A DNA stretch of 64,000 bases from positions 1,434,501 to 1,498,500 of the forward strand of contig NZ_JBGGGT010000001.1 of assembly GCF_041276405.1 (NCBI RefSeq), given 5' to 3'. The notes under the pieces are model-generated. The model saw nothing but the letters and a program-made list of their open reading frames with translations. It had not been told where the DNA came from and did no database searches. This stretch comes from Microvirga sp. TS319. Its GTDB lineage: Bacteria; Pseudomonadota; Alphaproteobacteria; Rhizobiales; Beijerinckiaceae. Shown piece by piece: positions 56,905-64,000 of the stretch (the first letter of the stretch is position 1; each line of letters opens with the position of its first letter). Both the position numbers and the translations under genes were made by a program.

Positions 56905-57366
56905 TCAGGCTGCCGCAGCGCGCCGACTGCCCGTCTTCTTGGCCTTCTTCTGCGGCGCGCCCAGACCCATCGATTTCGCCATCTCGGACCGTTGCTTCGA
57001 GTAGTTCGGTGCCACCATCGGATAGTCGGCCGGAAGGTCCCACTTGGCGCGATACTCCTGAGGCGTCAGGCCCAGACCGCGCAGGTGACGCTTGAGGGTG
57101 CGGTACTGGCGGCCATCTTCCAGACTGATGAGGAAGTCGGGTGTAATCGTCTTCTTGATCGGCATCCGCGGCGCAAGCGGCTCGCGAGCCTTTTCGGTCT
57201 GACCGCCGAGATGAATTTTTGAGAAGGCTGCGTAAACACTTTCGATCAGCGACGGAAGGTTCTCGCGAACGACTGAGTTATTCGCCCCATAGGCGGTCAC
57301 AACATCCGCTGTCGTTTCGATCAAATTGGTGGTGGTTGAAGCGCTCTTAGATTCCGTTGCGGACAT
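56905..57366 (-). CDS. MucR/Ros-family transcriptional regulator
   Basis: This 153-residue regulator has the MucR core: TPDFLISLEDGRQYRTLKRH, LGLTPQEYRAKWDLPADYPM, APNYSKQRSEMAKSMGLG, then a basic tail KKAKKTGSRRAAAA. Members bind AT-rich DNA and control exopolysaccharide, motility and symbiosis genes. The usual first Cys of the zinc finger (CLEDG in Ros) is Ser here, as in some relatives that lack zinc and use another residue. It is probably an accessory copy of a multi-member family. Confidence 0.85.
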   Translation of the reverse strand: MSATESKSASTTTNLIETTADVVTAYGANNSVVRENLPSLIESVYAAFSKIHLGGQTEKAREPLAPRMPIKKTITPDFLISLEDGRQYRTLKRHLRGLGLTPQEYRAKWDLPADYPMVAPNYSKQRSEMAKSMGLGAPQKKAKKTGSRRAAAA

Positions 57367-57729
57367 TAGAATACTCTCTTCGGTCGATTGTAGTTCAGAG
57401 AATGAAGGAAAATCTTACGGTTGAGATCTTCCTCCGAAGGTTAATTGATTAGGGCAAAAGGCTATTAGGATGTTCCAGTAGCGTTTGTGTTCAATCTGGG
57501 ATCTGCTGTGTTTTGGATGTCTGGTCAACGGACCAGTTTCAGGGCGAAAAATGGCGGGGCATCTAAATCCCAAAAGGCTCTTAACGTCGAACGAATCTCT
57601 TTCCAAGATGTATTCATGTCTTCTCAAATAGCCTCGAAATCGGTTCACAAGATCAGAGAAAACCCCAAAAGTCCGCCGGATATCAACGACGGCGAACAGG
57701 CAAGCTGATCCAACACGAGAGTAGAGTAC
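57367..57729. other. Geneless, lower-GC stretch
   Basis: The sequence is AT-richer than its neighbours. A short plus-strand frame at 57487-57708 lacks similarity to anything I know. It likely contains promoters of the MucR gene (minus) and the following small gene (plus). Confidence 0.4.
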
Positions 57730-57978
57730 ATGATCGCGATCGAAACGAACTCCCGTTACGTCACCCTCACCCAGCTGCGCGACCGGTATCGCCGCATGTA
57801 CGAGCCGACCCACGGCGCTCTCAAGGCGATAAGCCTCAATCTCATCAGCAGTGAAGATCGGGCGACCCTCATGCTGAATTTTGCGGCCGACACAGGTCTC
57901 CCGCGCAAAATGACCGCGGAGGTCTCGTTCGACCCTGGCGCCACGACAGATGCCAGCCTCGCCTCCCGCTGGCACTAG
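57730..57978 (+). CDS. Small hypothetical protein (82 residues)
   Basis: The ATG at 57730 opens a frame of 82 residues (MIAIETNSRYVTLTQLRDRY, RRMYEPTHGALKAISLNLIS) with a plausible globular composition. Nothing named is recognised. It is the first of a plus-strand series of small genes including RNase H. Confidence rests on codon quality only. Confidence 0.4.
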   Translation: MIAIETNSRYVTLTQLRDRYRRMYEPTHGALKAISLNLISSEDRATLMLNFAADTGLPRKMTAEVSFDPGATTDASLASRWH

Positions 57979-58047
57979 CTTGGGTCACGCGGGGGCGCAC
58001 ACGCGCCCCCAACCGCCTCGAAACCATCCCCAGCCGAGATCCTCTGC

Positions 58048-58707
58048 ATGTTTGACCAGCATTTCGCACGCGATGCCGCGGGCCGCCTTGTCGTCACCGC
58101 CTATGTCGACGGCGCCTGCTCCGGAAATCCGGGGCCCGGCGGCTTTGGCGTCGTCATTCTCGACAGGCACGGTCACGCGCATTCCCTTTCCGGCTACGGC
58201 AGACCGCAGACCACCAACAACAAGATGGAGCTCTCGGCCGCTATTGCGCTGCTCGAGTTATTCGAATCCGAGAAATGCAGTTTCACGATCCATGCGGACA
58301 GCCAGTACGTGATCAAAGGGATCACGGAATGGATCGTGAATTGGAAGCGCAAGGGCTGGCGCAACGCCCAGAACAAGCCGGTCGAGAACCAGGACCTGTG
58401 GCAGGCCTTGGATCGTCTTGCGTCCATGCATGAAATCAAATGGGTGTGGGTCCGCGGACACAGCGGCAATCGCTACAATGAGATGGCCGACCGCCTCGCC
58501 GTCGACGCCGGCCGGGGCACGATTGTCGTCCCTGACTTCAATCGTGTCGACACTCCCAGGGAGGCATCAGCGACGGTGAGCCTCAGCCCACAAAAATCCC
58601 CAGAAGAGCTTCTGATCGGCCACCTGGAGGACGCTCTTGCCTCGGGCTCCCTCGCCGATCTCCGAAGTGCCGCCCGGGCTGCCCTTGACCACCTGAAATC
58701 CCGCTAA
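58048..58707 (+). CDS. Ribonuclease HI with C-terminal extension
   Basis: The 219-residue protein has all four RNase HI acidic residues in context: Asp in TAYVDGACSGNPGPGGFG near residue 20, Glu in NNKMELSAAI near 60, Asp in IHADSQYVIKGI near 84 and Asp in RYNEMADRLAVDA near 148, and the His in VRGHSGNR. It degrades RNA in RNA-DNA hybrids. The basic KRKGWRN handle is present. A 60-residue extension (EELLIGHLEDALASGSLADL) is unusual. The usual core rnhA is elsewhere, so this may be an accessory copy from a mobile replicon. Confidence 0.88.
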   Translation: MFDQHFARDAAGRLVVTAYVDGACSGNPGPGGFGVVILDRHGHAHSLSGYGRPQTTNNKMELSAAIALLELFESEKCSFTIHADSQYVIKGITEWIVNWKRKGWRNAQNKPVENQDLWQALDRLASMHEIKWVWVRGHSGNRYNEMADRLAVDAGRGTIVVPDFNRVDTPREASATVSLSPQKSPEELLIGHLEDALASGSLADLRSAARAALDHLKSR

Positions 58708-58725
58708 CCCCGCGAGAGGACAATC

Positions 58726-59226
58726 ATGACGATCATTGCACCCCAGGCCCTGGCCTGGGCACGATCCCGCTTGCTCCGAACCATCTGGACCAAGTTCGAC
58801 GAGGGACCGGTACTGTGCGCAACCGTGATCTTCGTGGCTCTCGCAATTTTCGACATGATCCTCGGCACGTCGATCGCATGGGTATTCCTGATGATCACCG
58901 TTGGTGCCGCAGTTCTCAGCTACGTCTCCGCGCGGCTTCGGCGAACCCCAATGCAAAAGCGCCTTGCCGATCTCGCGACCCACCCGCTTCAGCTGTTTGT
59001 CACAATCGCCGAGATCAGGGTCGAGCCTCCCCTGGTAGAAAAGCCAGGCTCACTCGTCCTGATGGTCGGCCGGCGGTCCCGTCAGCGGGCAGAAATCGCG
59101 GGAAAGTCGGACGGCCAGATCCTGGACCTCCTGTTCGACCTGATGGGCTTCTGCAAGGCACAGGATCTCGACTTCGCCGCGATCATTGCTGACCTCCGGG
59201 CCGAGCGCCCCATGATCAATCAGTGA
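58726..59226 (+). CDS. Small membrane protein of unknown function
   Basis: 166 residues with two hydrophobic segments, GPVLCATVIFVALAIFDMIL and SIAWVFLMITVGAAVLSYVS, then a basic cytoplasmic part with a possible regulatory helix. No family recognised. It starts 18 bases after the RNase H stop, on the same strand, probably in one transcript with it and the next gene. Confidence 0.5.
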   Translation: MTIIAPQALAWARSRLLRTIWTKFDEGPVLCATVIFVALAIFDMILGTSIAWVFLMITVGAAVLSYVSARLRRTPMQKRLADLATHPLQLFVTIAEIRVEPPLVEKPGSLVLMVGRRSRQRAEIAGKSDGQILDLLFDLMGFCKAQDLDFAAIIADLRAERPMINQ

Positions 59227-59234
59227 GGCGAACA

Positions 59235-59555
59235 ATGCTCGACAGAGAAAAGGCACGGATCGGCGTCCTAGCGGCAGTCAGGCAGATGGCTGCAGAATAT
59301 CCCGACGCCTCATATTGCGAGGCTCGCGAGCAGTTTGGGCTGCTTGGCCAAATTAAGCGCATCTGCGGCAACGCCATGCCCACGGCCCGCCGCTACTGGG
59401 AGCACATCGGGCTCGACCGCTCGAAGCTCGTCGACGAGTTTACCTTCGCGCAAGAAGATCTAAGGAAGGCAAGCCGCCTGCGGCTCTATCCGCATCAGGA
59501 ACGAGCTCTGGAAGCGCTGCGGAGGACCGAGCGCTTCATCCTCCAAATGCGGTAA
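59235..59555 (+). CDS. Hypothetical protein (106 residues)
   Basis: The ATG at 59235 (MLDREKARIGVLAAVRQMAA) follows GAGGCGA and lies 8 bases after the preceding stop, so it belongs to the same transcript. An earlier in-frame ATG at 59223 is also possible. The protein is helical and rich in Arg and Glu, with a motif ICGNAMPTARRYWEHIGLD. No named family is recognised. Confidence 0.4.
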   Translation: MLDREKARIGVLAAVRQMAAEYPDASYCEAREQFGLLGQIKRICGNAMPTARRYWEHIGLDRSKLVDEFTFAQEDLRKASRLRLYPHQERALEALRRTERFILQMR

Positions 59556-59564
59556 AGAGATCCC

Positions 59565-59969
59565 TCAGGAACGGCAGAACCACTGCATCCTGGTGACCGT
59601 GTCCTTCCAGATATAGGTCCACGTCAGGTTTTCGGTGTCTGCGTTATAGTAGAAGGCGTGGGGGAAGCCCGCCCGCACGCCCGATCCGTAGATGCCGGTC
59701 ACATCCTTCCGGACAAGGAAGCTATCTCCCTTCGGATCGAAGATGTCGCCTTTGGCTGACCGAAAGCTCCACTCCGGTTCACTCGGCATGTAGCGCGAGT
59801 ACATGTGAACTTCGTTCGCCACTTCGTCGAGGACAAATCGGTTCACCGACTCCATCCGCTCCGCTTCCACCGGGTCGCTAATCAGTTCGCACCTCAGATT
59901 CAGCGCGAAACCTGGAGCCGTGGACAAACACAGCATGGCGGATGCGATAAGGCACTTGGATTTCATCAT
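59565..59969 (-). CDS. Small secreted hypothetical protein
   Basis: The 134-residue product begins with a signal peptide (KSKCLIASAMLCLSTAPGFA) and has two Cys in the mature part (LRCELISD and QWFCRS at the very end), likely a disulphide. A beta-rich mid-part (HMYSRYMPSEPEWSFRSAKG) follows. No family recognised. It is convergent with the preceding gene, with 9 bases between. Confidence 0.5.
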   Translation of the reverse strand: MMKSKCLIASAMLCLSTAPGFALNLRCELISDPVEAERMESVNRFVLDEVANEVHMYSRYMPSEPEWSFRSAKGDIFDPKGDSFLVRKDVTGIYGSGVRAGFPHAFYYNADTENLTWTYIWKDTVTRMQWFCRS

Positions 59970-60108
59970 TCGATCCCAGGGTCGGTCAGGTCGTCGCCAG
60001 AAGGGACAGTCCTTTTTTTCCTAAACGGACCGATCCGGCAATCCGGATCGGTGGTCTGGGACATGACGAACGACTCAGTCGCTCCCCTTACCCCCTTGCG
60101 AGGTCAAT

Positions 60109-60504
60109 ATGGATAACAGCTCACCACTTCCGACTGGCGAGGTTCGTGCCTATTGCGATCTCCATCGCCCGTGCAGCTCGCTGAAAGCGATGACCGGCGA
60201 AATGAAAGGCAGAGTTGTCTCCAAGCCGAAGCAGATCGTGCTCAGAGATGTCCGCTTTGAGGTTAGCCAGGCGGGGCTGCGCCGGACGCGAGAGGAGAAC
60301 GTCCCGAACGTCCATGCCTACGCCAGAGGTTTTGTCCGCGACCAAGACGTCGAGGCAGTCCGAAACCATCCCGATTGTGTTCGCGTCCGATACAATCCTC
60401 ACCTCTTCGACACCTTTGTCCGTGCCGACACCGAGGAGCCGATTACCAGCGCCCAGGTCCTCGCCATCGATGGCAAGTCCTCTTTCGCCATCGGCGTCGC
60501 CTGA
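60109..60504 (+). CDS. Hypothetical protein (131 residues)
   Basis: ATG 60109 with AGGTCAA-like sequence upstream gives a globular 131-residue protein with three Cys (YCDLHRPCSS and NHPDCVRVRYN). No named family is recognised. It lies between a secreted unknown and the GrpB pseudogene on the opposite strand; the ends of the latter two are 32 bases apart. Confidence 0.45.
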   Translation: MDNSSPLPTGEVRAYCDLHRPCSSLKAMTGEMKGRVVSKPKQIVLRDVRFEVSQAGLRRTREENVPNVHAYARGFVRDQDVEAVRNHPDCVRVRYNPHLFDTFVRADTEEPITSAQVLAIDGKSSFAIGVA

Positions 60505-60536
60505 AACATGCTCCCGCCCGTCATCCAGCAGGCCCA

Positions 60537-61145
60537 CTATCCACCGACCCAACCCTGATGTTTAAAGATATCGCGATAGATCTCGCGCACTACATTCTGC
60601 TTTCTCAGATTGTAGTCCGGTGCAGTCGTTACTCCATCTTTTGCCAGCATTTTTGCATCAGCATAGCGTTGCCTGTCCGCTGGCCGCTCGCGGAGCCAGT
60701 CTCGAAATAGGATATGGCGGATGTGCTCGGGGCATCCTGGCCCGAACACGTGCAGATTCACGCGCGGGTTATCATGGCGCAGCATACGGTGCTGATACCA
60801 CGAGCGCTCCCTCACCGTTGGATCGTACCCAAGCGAGGTCAGAGCCGGGACATAGTCCTGCTCCTGCTCAGGGTCCGCAACGATCAGATCAATGTCGATC
60901 ACTGGCTTCGCGAGTAGCCCTGGCACTGCCGTCGAACCGACATGTTCGATGCTCAGCGCAACCTTCGGAAGCGCCGCTTCGATCGCCGCACTGCAGCGTT
61001 CAAACTTTTATGCCCAAAGTGGATTATAACCTTCGACCTCAATCTCTTCACGCTTGGGCTCGCCCTTGACCCAAGGGTTTTCGTCGGGATCGCCTTCTTC
61101 GAAGGTAACAATAGAGGCTTCGTCCGGCCAAGTATCATCGTTCAT
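60537..61145 (-). pseudogene. GrpB-family nucleotidyltransferase-like protein, one nonsense codon
   Basis: The frame from ATG 61145 (MNDDTWPDEASIVTFEEGD) runs to GYNPLWA and hits TAA at 61008-61010. The same frame then continues with KFERCSAAIEAALPKVALSI, EHVGSTAVPGLLAKPVIDID, MLRHDNPRVNLHVFGPGC and HILFRDWLR to the stop at 60537. EHVGSTAVPG and KPVIDIDL are GrpB family hallmarks (nucleotidyltransferase fold with Asp pair). Only the stop breaks an otherwise full-length gene of about 200 residues. The 3' part alone could start at GTG 60926 but would lack the Gly-Ser motif. Confidence 0.78.
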
Positions 61146-61352
61146 TTGCACGGCTATCCTTTTACTCTCGAGCGGTTGATGGTCAGCAATCGCCGCCGTT
61201 TTGGTGTCGACAAGCAGCGGCTCGGCGGACACACTCTGGCCCTTGAAGCAGGCACCCAAACGTGGGTTCGATTTCCTGTCAACTGCAAGGCAGTGCTTGA
61301 ACTGCTATGAAGGGCCTTTATAGATTGCGAGTGGCTGTGGTAGAGCGCTACA

Positions 61353-61841
61353 ATGTTGACCGTCATCCATCTCAACGGCCCAATTAATAGTGGTAAATCC
61401 TCGGTTGGTCGGGGCCTGGCCGATCTCCTGCCCCGTGCCGTCTTCATTGATGGCGATGATCACGACGCTCCGGATGATGCACCTCTCGACACGAAGATCC
61501 AGGCCGCTTTGCGCCGGATCGAGACCCAGATCGCGGAGGCCACAGAGGACTATCTGATTGTGGCTTATCCTCTGGATCAGGCACACTACAACCAGGTTAA
61601 AGGTGCCTCAGAGAGGCGGGGAGCTCGCCTCTTGGTTCTCACGCTAGCACCTCCCTTGGAGGTGGCGCTCAGTGACCGGGGAGCCCGGAGGCTCACACCT
61701 GACGAGCGAGAACGTATCCTCGAGATGTATGAGGAGGGCTACCAAGCCCGTTCCTTCAGCAATGCCATTCTTGATACGGCTGGACTGACACCTGAACAGA
61801 GCGCACAGCAGGCTGCCGAAGCGGTTCTTGCTATCGGGTAG
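61353..61841 (+). CDS. Small P-loop kinase-like protein
   Basis: This 162-residue protein starts TVIHLNGPINSGKSSVGRGL, a Walker A near residue 9-16, and contains VFIDGDDHD near 30, a kinase-type acidic motif, and ALSDRGARRLTPDERERILE near 108, like the lid of small-molecule kinases. It resembles shikimate- and chloramphenicol-type kinases in layout. The substrate is unknown. It lies next to the GrpB pseudogene in divergent orientation. Confidence 0.65.
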   Translation: MLTVIHLNGPINSGKSSVGRGLADLLPRAVFIDGDDHDAPDDAPLDTKIQAALRRIETQIAEATEDYLIVAYPLDQAHYNQVKGASERRGARLLVLTLAPPLEVALSDRGARRLTPDERERILEMYEEGYQARSFSNAILDTAGLTPEQSAQQAAEAVLAIG

Positions 61842-61858
61842 TTTCCGAAAACGGGACG

Positions 61859-61985
61859 TTATGGAATGCAGAGCCACATGATAGCCCGCCCCAGGGCAAC
61901 CAGGGACTTGGAGCGATAGTCTCTGAAGGTCCGCTGCGCGTTGTCCGTTGGACGCTGATCTTGGTCCGAGGCCACCACAGCTCTG
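61859..61985 (-). pseudogene. Possible transposase C-terminal fragment
   Basis: The minus frame reads DQRPTDNAQRTFRDYRSKSL, VALGRAIMWLCIP and stops at 61859. The composition resembles the last residues of transposases, but no family can be named. It is a weak remnant call in a gap that carries no complete gene from 61842 to 62301. Confidence 0.25.
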
Positions 61986-62081
61986 ATGCGGAAGGACTTT
62001 GCCTTGCTTTGCGGCAACTCTCTTAGAGCACGGCCATCTGGTCTTGAGAAATCCCCGTCGTTTCACGGACTTACGTGCGGG

Positions 62082-62192
62082 GAACTTCGCTTCCCACTAC
62101 ACCTATGAGGTGAGAAGCAAAGTTCGGCCCAATTGACCGATTGTTGCCGCAACCGACCAGAATGGAGGCCGCCACTCAGGCGGCCTTTCTTT
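62082..62192 (+). ncRNA. Candidate structured RNA ending in a terminator
   Basis: An imperfect hairpin is formed by GAACTTCGCTTCCCAC (62082-62097) and GGTGAGAAGCAAAGTTC (62109-62125), followed 40 bases later by a Rho-independent terminator. No protein gene leads into it; the nearest gene end on this strand is 240 bases upstream. This could be a small RNA, or simply a decayed 3' end of a mobile element. The 5' end and promoter are not defined. Confidence 0.3.
62167..62192 (+). terminator. Rho-independent terminator
   Basis: Seven-base stem GGCCGCC / GGCGGCC (62167-62173 and 62179-62185) with loop ACTCA and a T-rich tail TTTCTTTT. It acts on plus-strand transcription, either a candidate small RNA or read-through from the P-loop kinase gene. 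Confidence 0.7.
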
Positions 62193-62301
62193 TACCGGCA
62201 CGAGTAACCTTAGTCCGCTTTTGCCCTACGGGCAGACATTCGGCTTATCTCTAGAACGTGCCAAAAGCTGCCCTTCATCCGACGCCGCTGCCCGAGGTTC
62301 C

Positions 62302-63153
62302 TTAAACCAGGAGGCTTGCGGTGAAGCGGGCGCAGACGAGCAGCAGGAAGATGCCGAAGGCCATTTCCAGCCGGCGCTTCGACAGACGGTGCGCGAGACG
62401 CGCGCCGACGGGAGCGATCCAGGCGCTGGTGGGAATGAACAGCACCAGGCCGAGCAGCGACACATAGCCCAGCGCCAGAGGCGGCTGGAAGGCCATGACA
62501 TTCGGATAATCCGCCATGTGCGGCCAGCCCGCATAGATGTAGCCGATGAGGCCAGGGATCGAGATCAGGATGCCTAAGCCCGAGGAGGTCGCCACCGCCT
62601 GATGGATCGGGCGGTTGTAGAAGGTCATGAACAGGTTCGAGAGCTGCCCGCCGCCGATGCCCATGAGCGCCGAGAGCACGCCGATGAGCCAGCCATAGGC
62701 CACCATGATGGGCTTGGCGGGCATGTCGAGGCCGAAGCGCCAGGTGTCCTTGCCGAAGAGCAGGCGGATCGCCGAAAAGCCCGCCACCACCACGAACACG
62801 CCCTTGAACAGATCCGCCGGCGCATAGCGCGCGATCACGCTGCCCATGATGACGCCGATCACCACCGGTACGGCCCAGACCCTCAGGATCGACATGTCGA
62901 CCGCGCCCTTGGCCCGGTGCGCGTTGAAGGAGCGGATCGAGGTGGGCACGATGATGGCGAGCGACGTGCCGACCGAGAGCGGCATGCGCACATCGTCCGG
63001 CACGTCGAGGAACCGGAACAGCTCGTAGAGGATCGGCACGGCCACCGCGCCGCCGCCGACGCCGAAGACGCCGGCGAGTAGGCCCGTGACGGCACCGGCC
63101 GCCAGAAGCGCCACGACGAGCCAGGCGAGATCGAAAAGGGGAATGCCGAACAT
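62302..63153 (-). CDS. Sulfite exporter TauE/SafE family permease
   Basis: The 283-residue membrane protein has eight or so hydrophobic segments in two halves. The family signatures are LLAGVFGVGGGAVAVPILY near residue 25 and SALMGIGGGQLSNLFMTFYN near 160, the matching Gly-rich loops of the inverted repeats. Members export sulfite, sulfoacetate or related anions. It lies 104 bases from icd on the same strand, beyond a terminator. No sulfur gene adjoins, so the substrate is unknown. Confidence 0.88.
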   Translation of the reverse strand: MFGIPLFDLAWLVVALLAAGAVTGLLAGVFGVGGGAVAVPILYELFRFLDVPDDVRMPLSVGTSLAIIVPTSIRSFNAHRAKGAVDMSILRVWAVPVVIGVIMGSVIARYAPADLFKGVFVVVAGFSAIRLLFGKDTWRFGLDMPAKPIMVAYGWLIGVLSALMGIGGGQLSNLFMTFYNRPIHQAVATSSGLGILISIPGLIGYIYAGWPHMADYPNVMAFQPPLALGYVSLLGLVLFIPTSAWIAPVGARLAHRLSKRRLEMAFGIFLLLVCARFTASLLV

Positions 63154-63221
63154 GAGGGTCCGTATCTATTGAAGAACGCGGCTTCTCGGGAATGCAATCG
63201 GCCCGAATGACTAAATGGTAG

Positions 63222-63253
63222 AAAGCCCCTCCCGTTTTCTGGGGAGGGGCTTT
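63222..63253 (-). terminator. Terminator after icd
   Basis: A 12-base stem, AAAGCCCCTCCC at 63222-63233 with GGGAGGGGCTTT at 63242-63253, and an 8-base loop. It sits 4 bases beyond the icd stop codon and would end minus-strand transcription before the TauE/SafE gene. The T tail is short. Confidence 0.75.
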
Positions 63254-63257
63254 GGTC

Positions 63258-64000
63258 TCAAGAGGCCGTCATGGCGATTTTGAGGTTCTCGTCGATCTTG
63301 TCGAGGAAGCCGGTGGTGGAGAGCCACTTCTGCTCGGCACCGACGAGGAGCGCGAGGTCCTTGGTCATGAAGCCGGCCTCGACCGTGTCGACGCAGACCT
63401 TCTCGAGGGTGGCGGCGAACTTGGCCAGCTCCGGATTGTCGTCGAGCTTGGCGCGATGGCTGAGGCCGCGGGTCCAGGCGAAGATCGACGCGATCGAGTT
63501 GGTCGAGGTCTCCTTGCCCTTCTGGTGCTCGCGGTAGTGGCGCGTCACCGTGCCGTGGGCAGCTTCCGCCTCGACGGTCTGGCCGTCCGGCGTCATCAGC
63601 ACCGAGGTCATCAGGCCGAGCGAGCCGAAGCCCTGCGCCACCGTATCCGACTGCACGTCGCCGTCGTAGTTCTTGCACGCCCAGACATAGCCGCCCGACC
63701 ACTTCAGGGCCGAGGCCACCATGTCGTCGATCAGGCGGTGCTCGTAGGTGATCCCGGCCGCCGCGAACTTGGCCTTGAACTCGGCCTCGTAGACCTCCTG
63801 GAAGATGTCCTTGAAGCGCCCGTCATAGGCCTTGAGGATGGTGTTCTTGGTCGACAGATAGACCGGGTACTTGCGCATCAGGCCGTAGTTCATCGAAGCC
63901 CGGGCGAAGTCGCGGATCGACTCGTCGAGGTTGTACATGGCCATCGCCACGCCGGCATCCGGGAACTTGAACACTTCCTTCTCGATGACGGTGCCGTCCT
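63258..64000 (-). CDS. icd: NADP-dependent isocitrate dehydrogenase (3' part)
   Basis: This is the C-terminal part of a monomer-type-II/homodimeric isocitrate dehydrogenase, which oxidises isocitrate to 2-oxoglutarate in the TCA cycle and makes NADPH. Visible motifs are [60 protein letters not shown] (metal-binding Asp region) and [19 protein letters not shown] (cofactor-binding His and Arg). The gene runs on past the end of the window at position 64000, so the N terminus is not present. It looks intact and marks the core genome at this end. Confidence 0.93.
   Translation of the reverse strand, partial: DGTVIEKEVFKFPDAGVAMAMYNLDESIRDFARASMNYGLMRKYPVYLSTKNTILKAYDGRFKDIFQEVYEAEFKAKFAAAGITYEHRLIDDMVASALKWSGGYVWACKNYDGDVQSDTVAQGFGSLGLMTSVLMTPDGQTVEAEAAHGTVTRHYREHQKGKETSTNSIASIFAWTRGLSHRAKLDDNPELAKFAATLEKVCVDTVEAGFMTKDLALLVGAEQKWLSTTGFLDKIDENLKIAMTAS

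Overview
The window looks like chromosome of a GC-rich alphaproteobacterium of the Hyphomicrobiales, most like Methylobacteriaceae such as Microvirga. This is inferred from a GAAC-N7-GAAC LexA box in front of a recA copy, a MucR/Ros regulator, the isocitrate dehydrogenase and TauE-type genes at the right end, and the density of insertion sequences. The species cannot be fixed from the sequence alone.

Layout. 0-1.5 kb: IS6-family debris, a sensorless histidine kinase and a response regulator broken by a stop codon. 2-5.6 kb: a minus-strand sugar ABC transporter operon (binding protein, double ATPase, permease). 5.9-6.8 kb: a dead IS6 copy inside an IS3 remnant. 7-17.7 kb: a catabolic locus with a beta-keto acid cleavage enzyme, class III aminotransferase, LysR regulator, thioesterase, M20 deacylase, polar amino-acid ABC transporter, N,N-dimethylformamidase-like protein and GNAT acetyltransferase. 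The set suggests import and breakdown of an N-substituted amino compound. 17.7-22.5 kb: IS6 and IS5 debris around a D-Ala-D-Ala ligase, an orphan RES-domain gene and a decapitated acetyltransferase.

22.7-33.9 kb: an eight-gene chemosensory operon (CheW, CheR-TPR, CheW, MCP, CheA-REC, CheB, then two hybrid kinases). It resembles Wsp but ends in histidine kinases instead of a diguanylate cyclase. 33.9-36.5 kb: nested insertion sequences (IS481 remnant, IS6 pseudogene split by IS630, and the only intact IS6 copy). 36.5-41.5 kb: an unrecognised three-gene envelope operon. 41.7-44.0 kb: another IS6 copy, two small lipoproteins and a DoxX-like protein. 44.1-48.7 kb: a frameshifted autotransporter beside an AraC regulator.

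49.3-53.8 kb: two secreted proteins (one with HExxH), a truncated recA with its LexA box, a Xre/RES toxin-antitoxin pair, a GNAT enzyme and a P-loop ATPase. 53.8-61.8 kb: DinB, a nuclease, a racemase-family protein, MucR, RNase H, several small unknowns, a GrpB pseudogene and a small kinase. 62.3-64 kb: a TauE/SafE permease and the 3' part of icd, which look like core genome.

Many genes are broken by single lesions: six IS6-type copies with one intact, a response regulator, GrpB, the autotransporter and recA. The window is therefore an accessory region under active decay.
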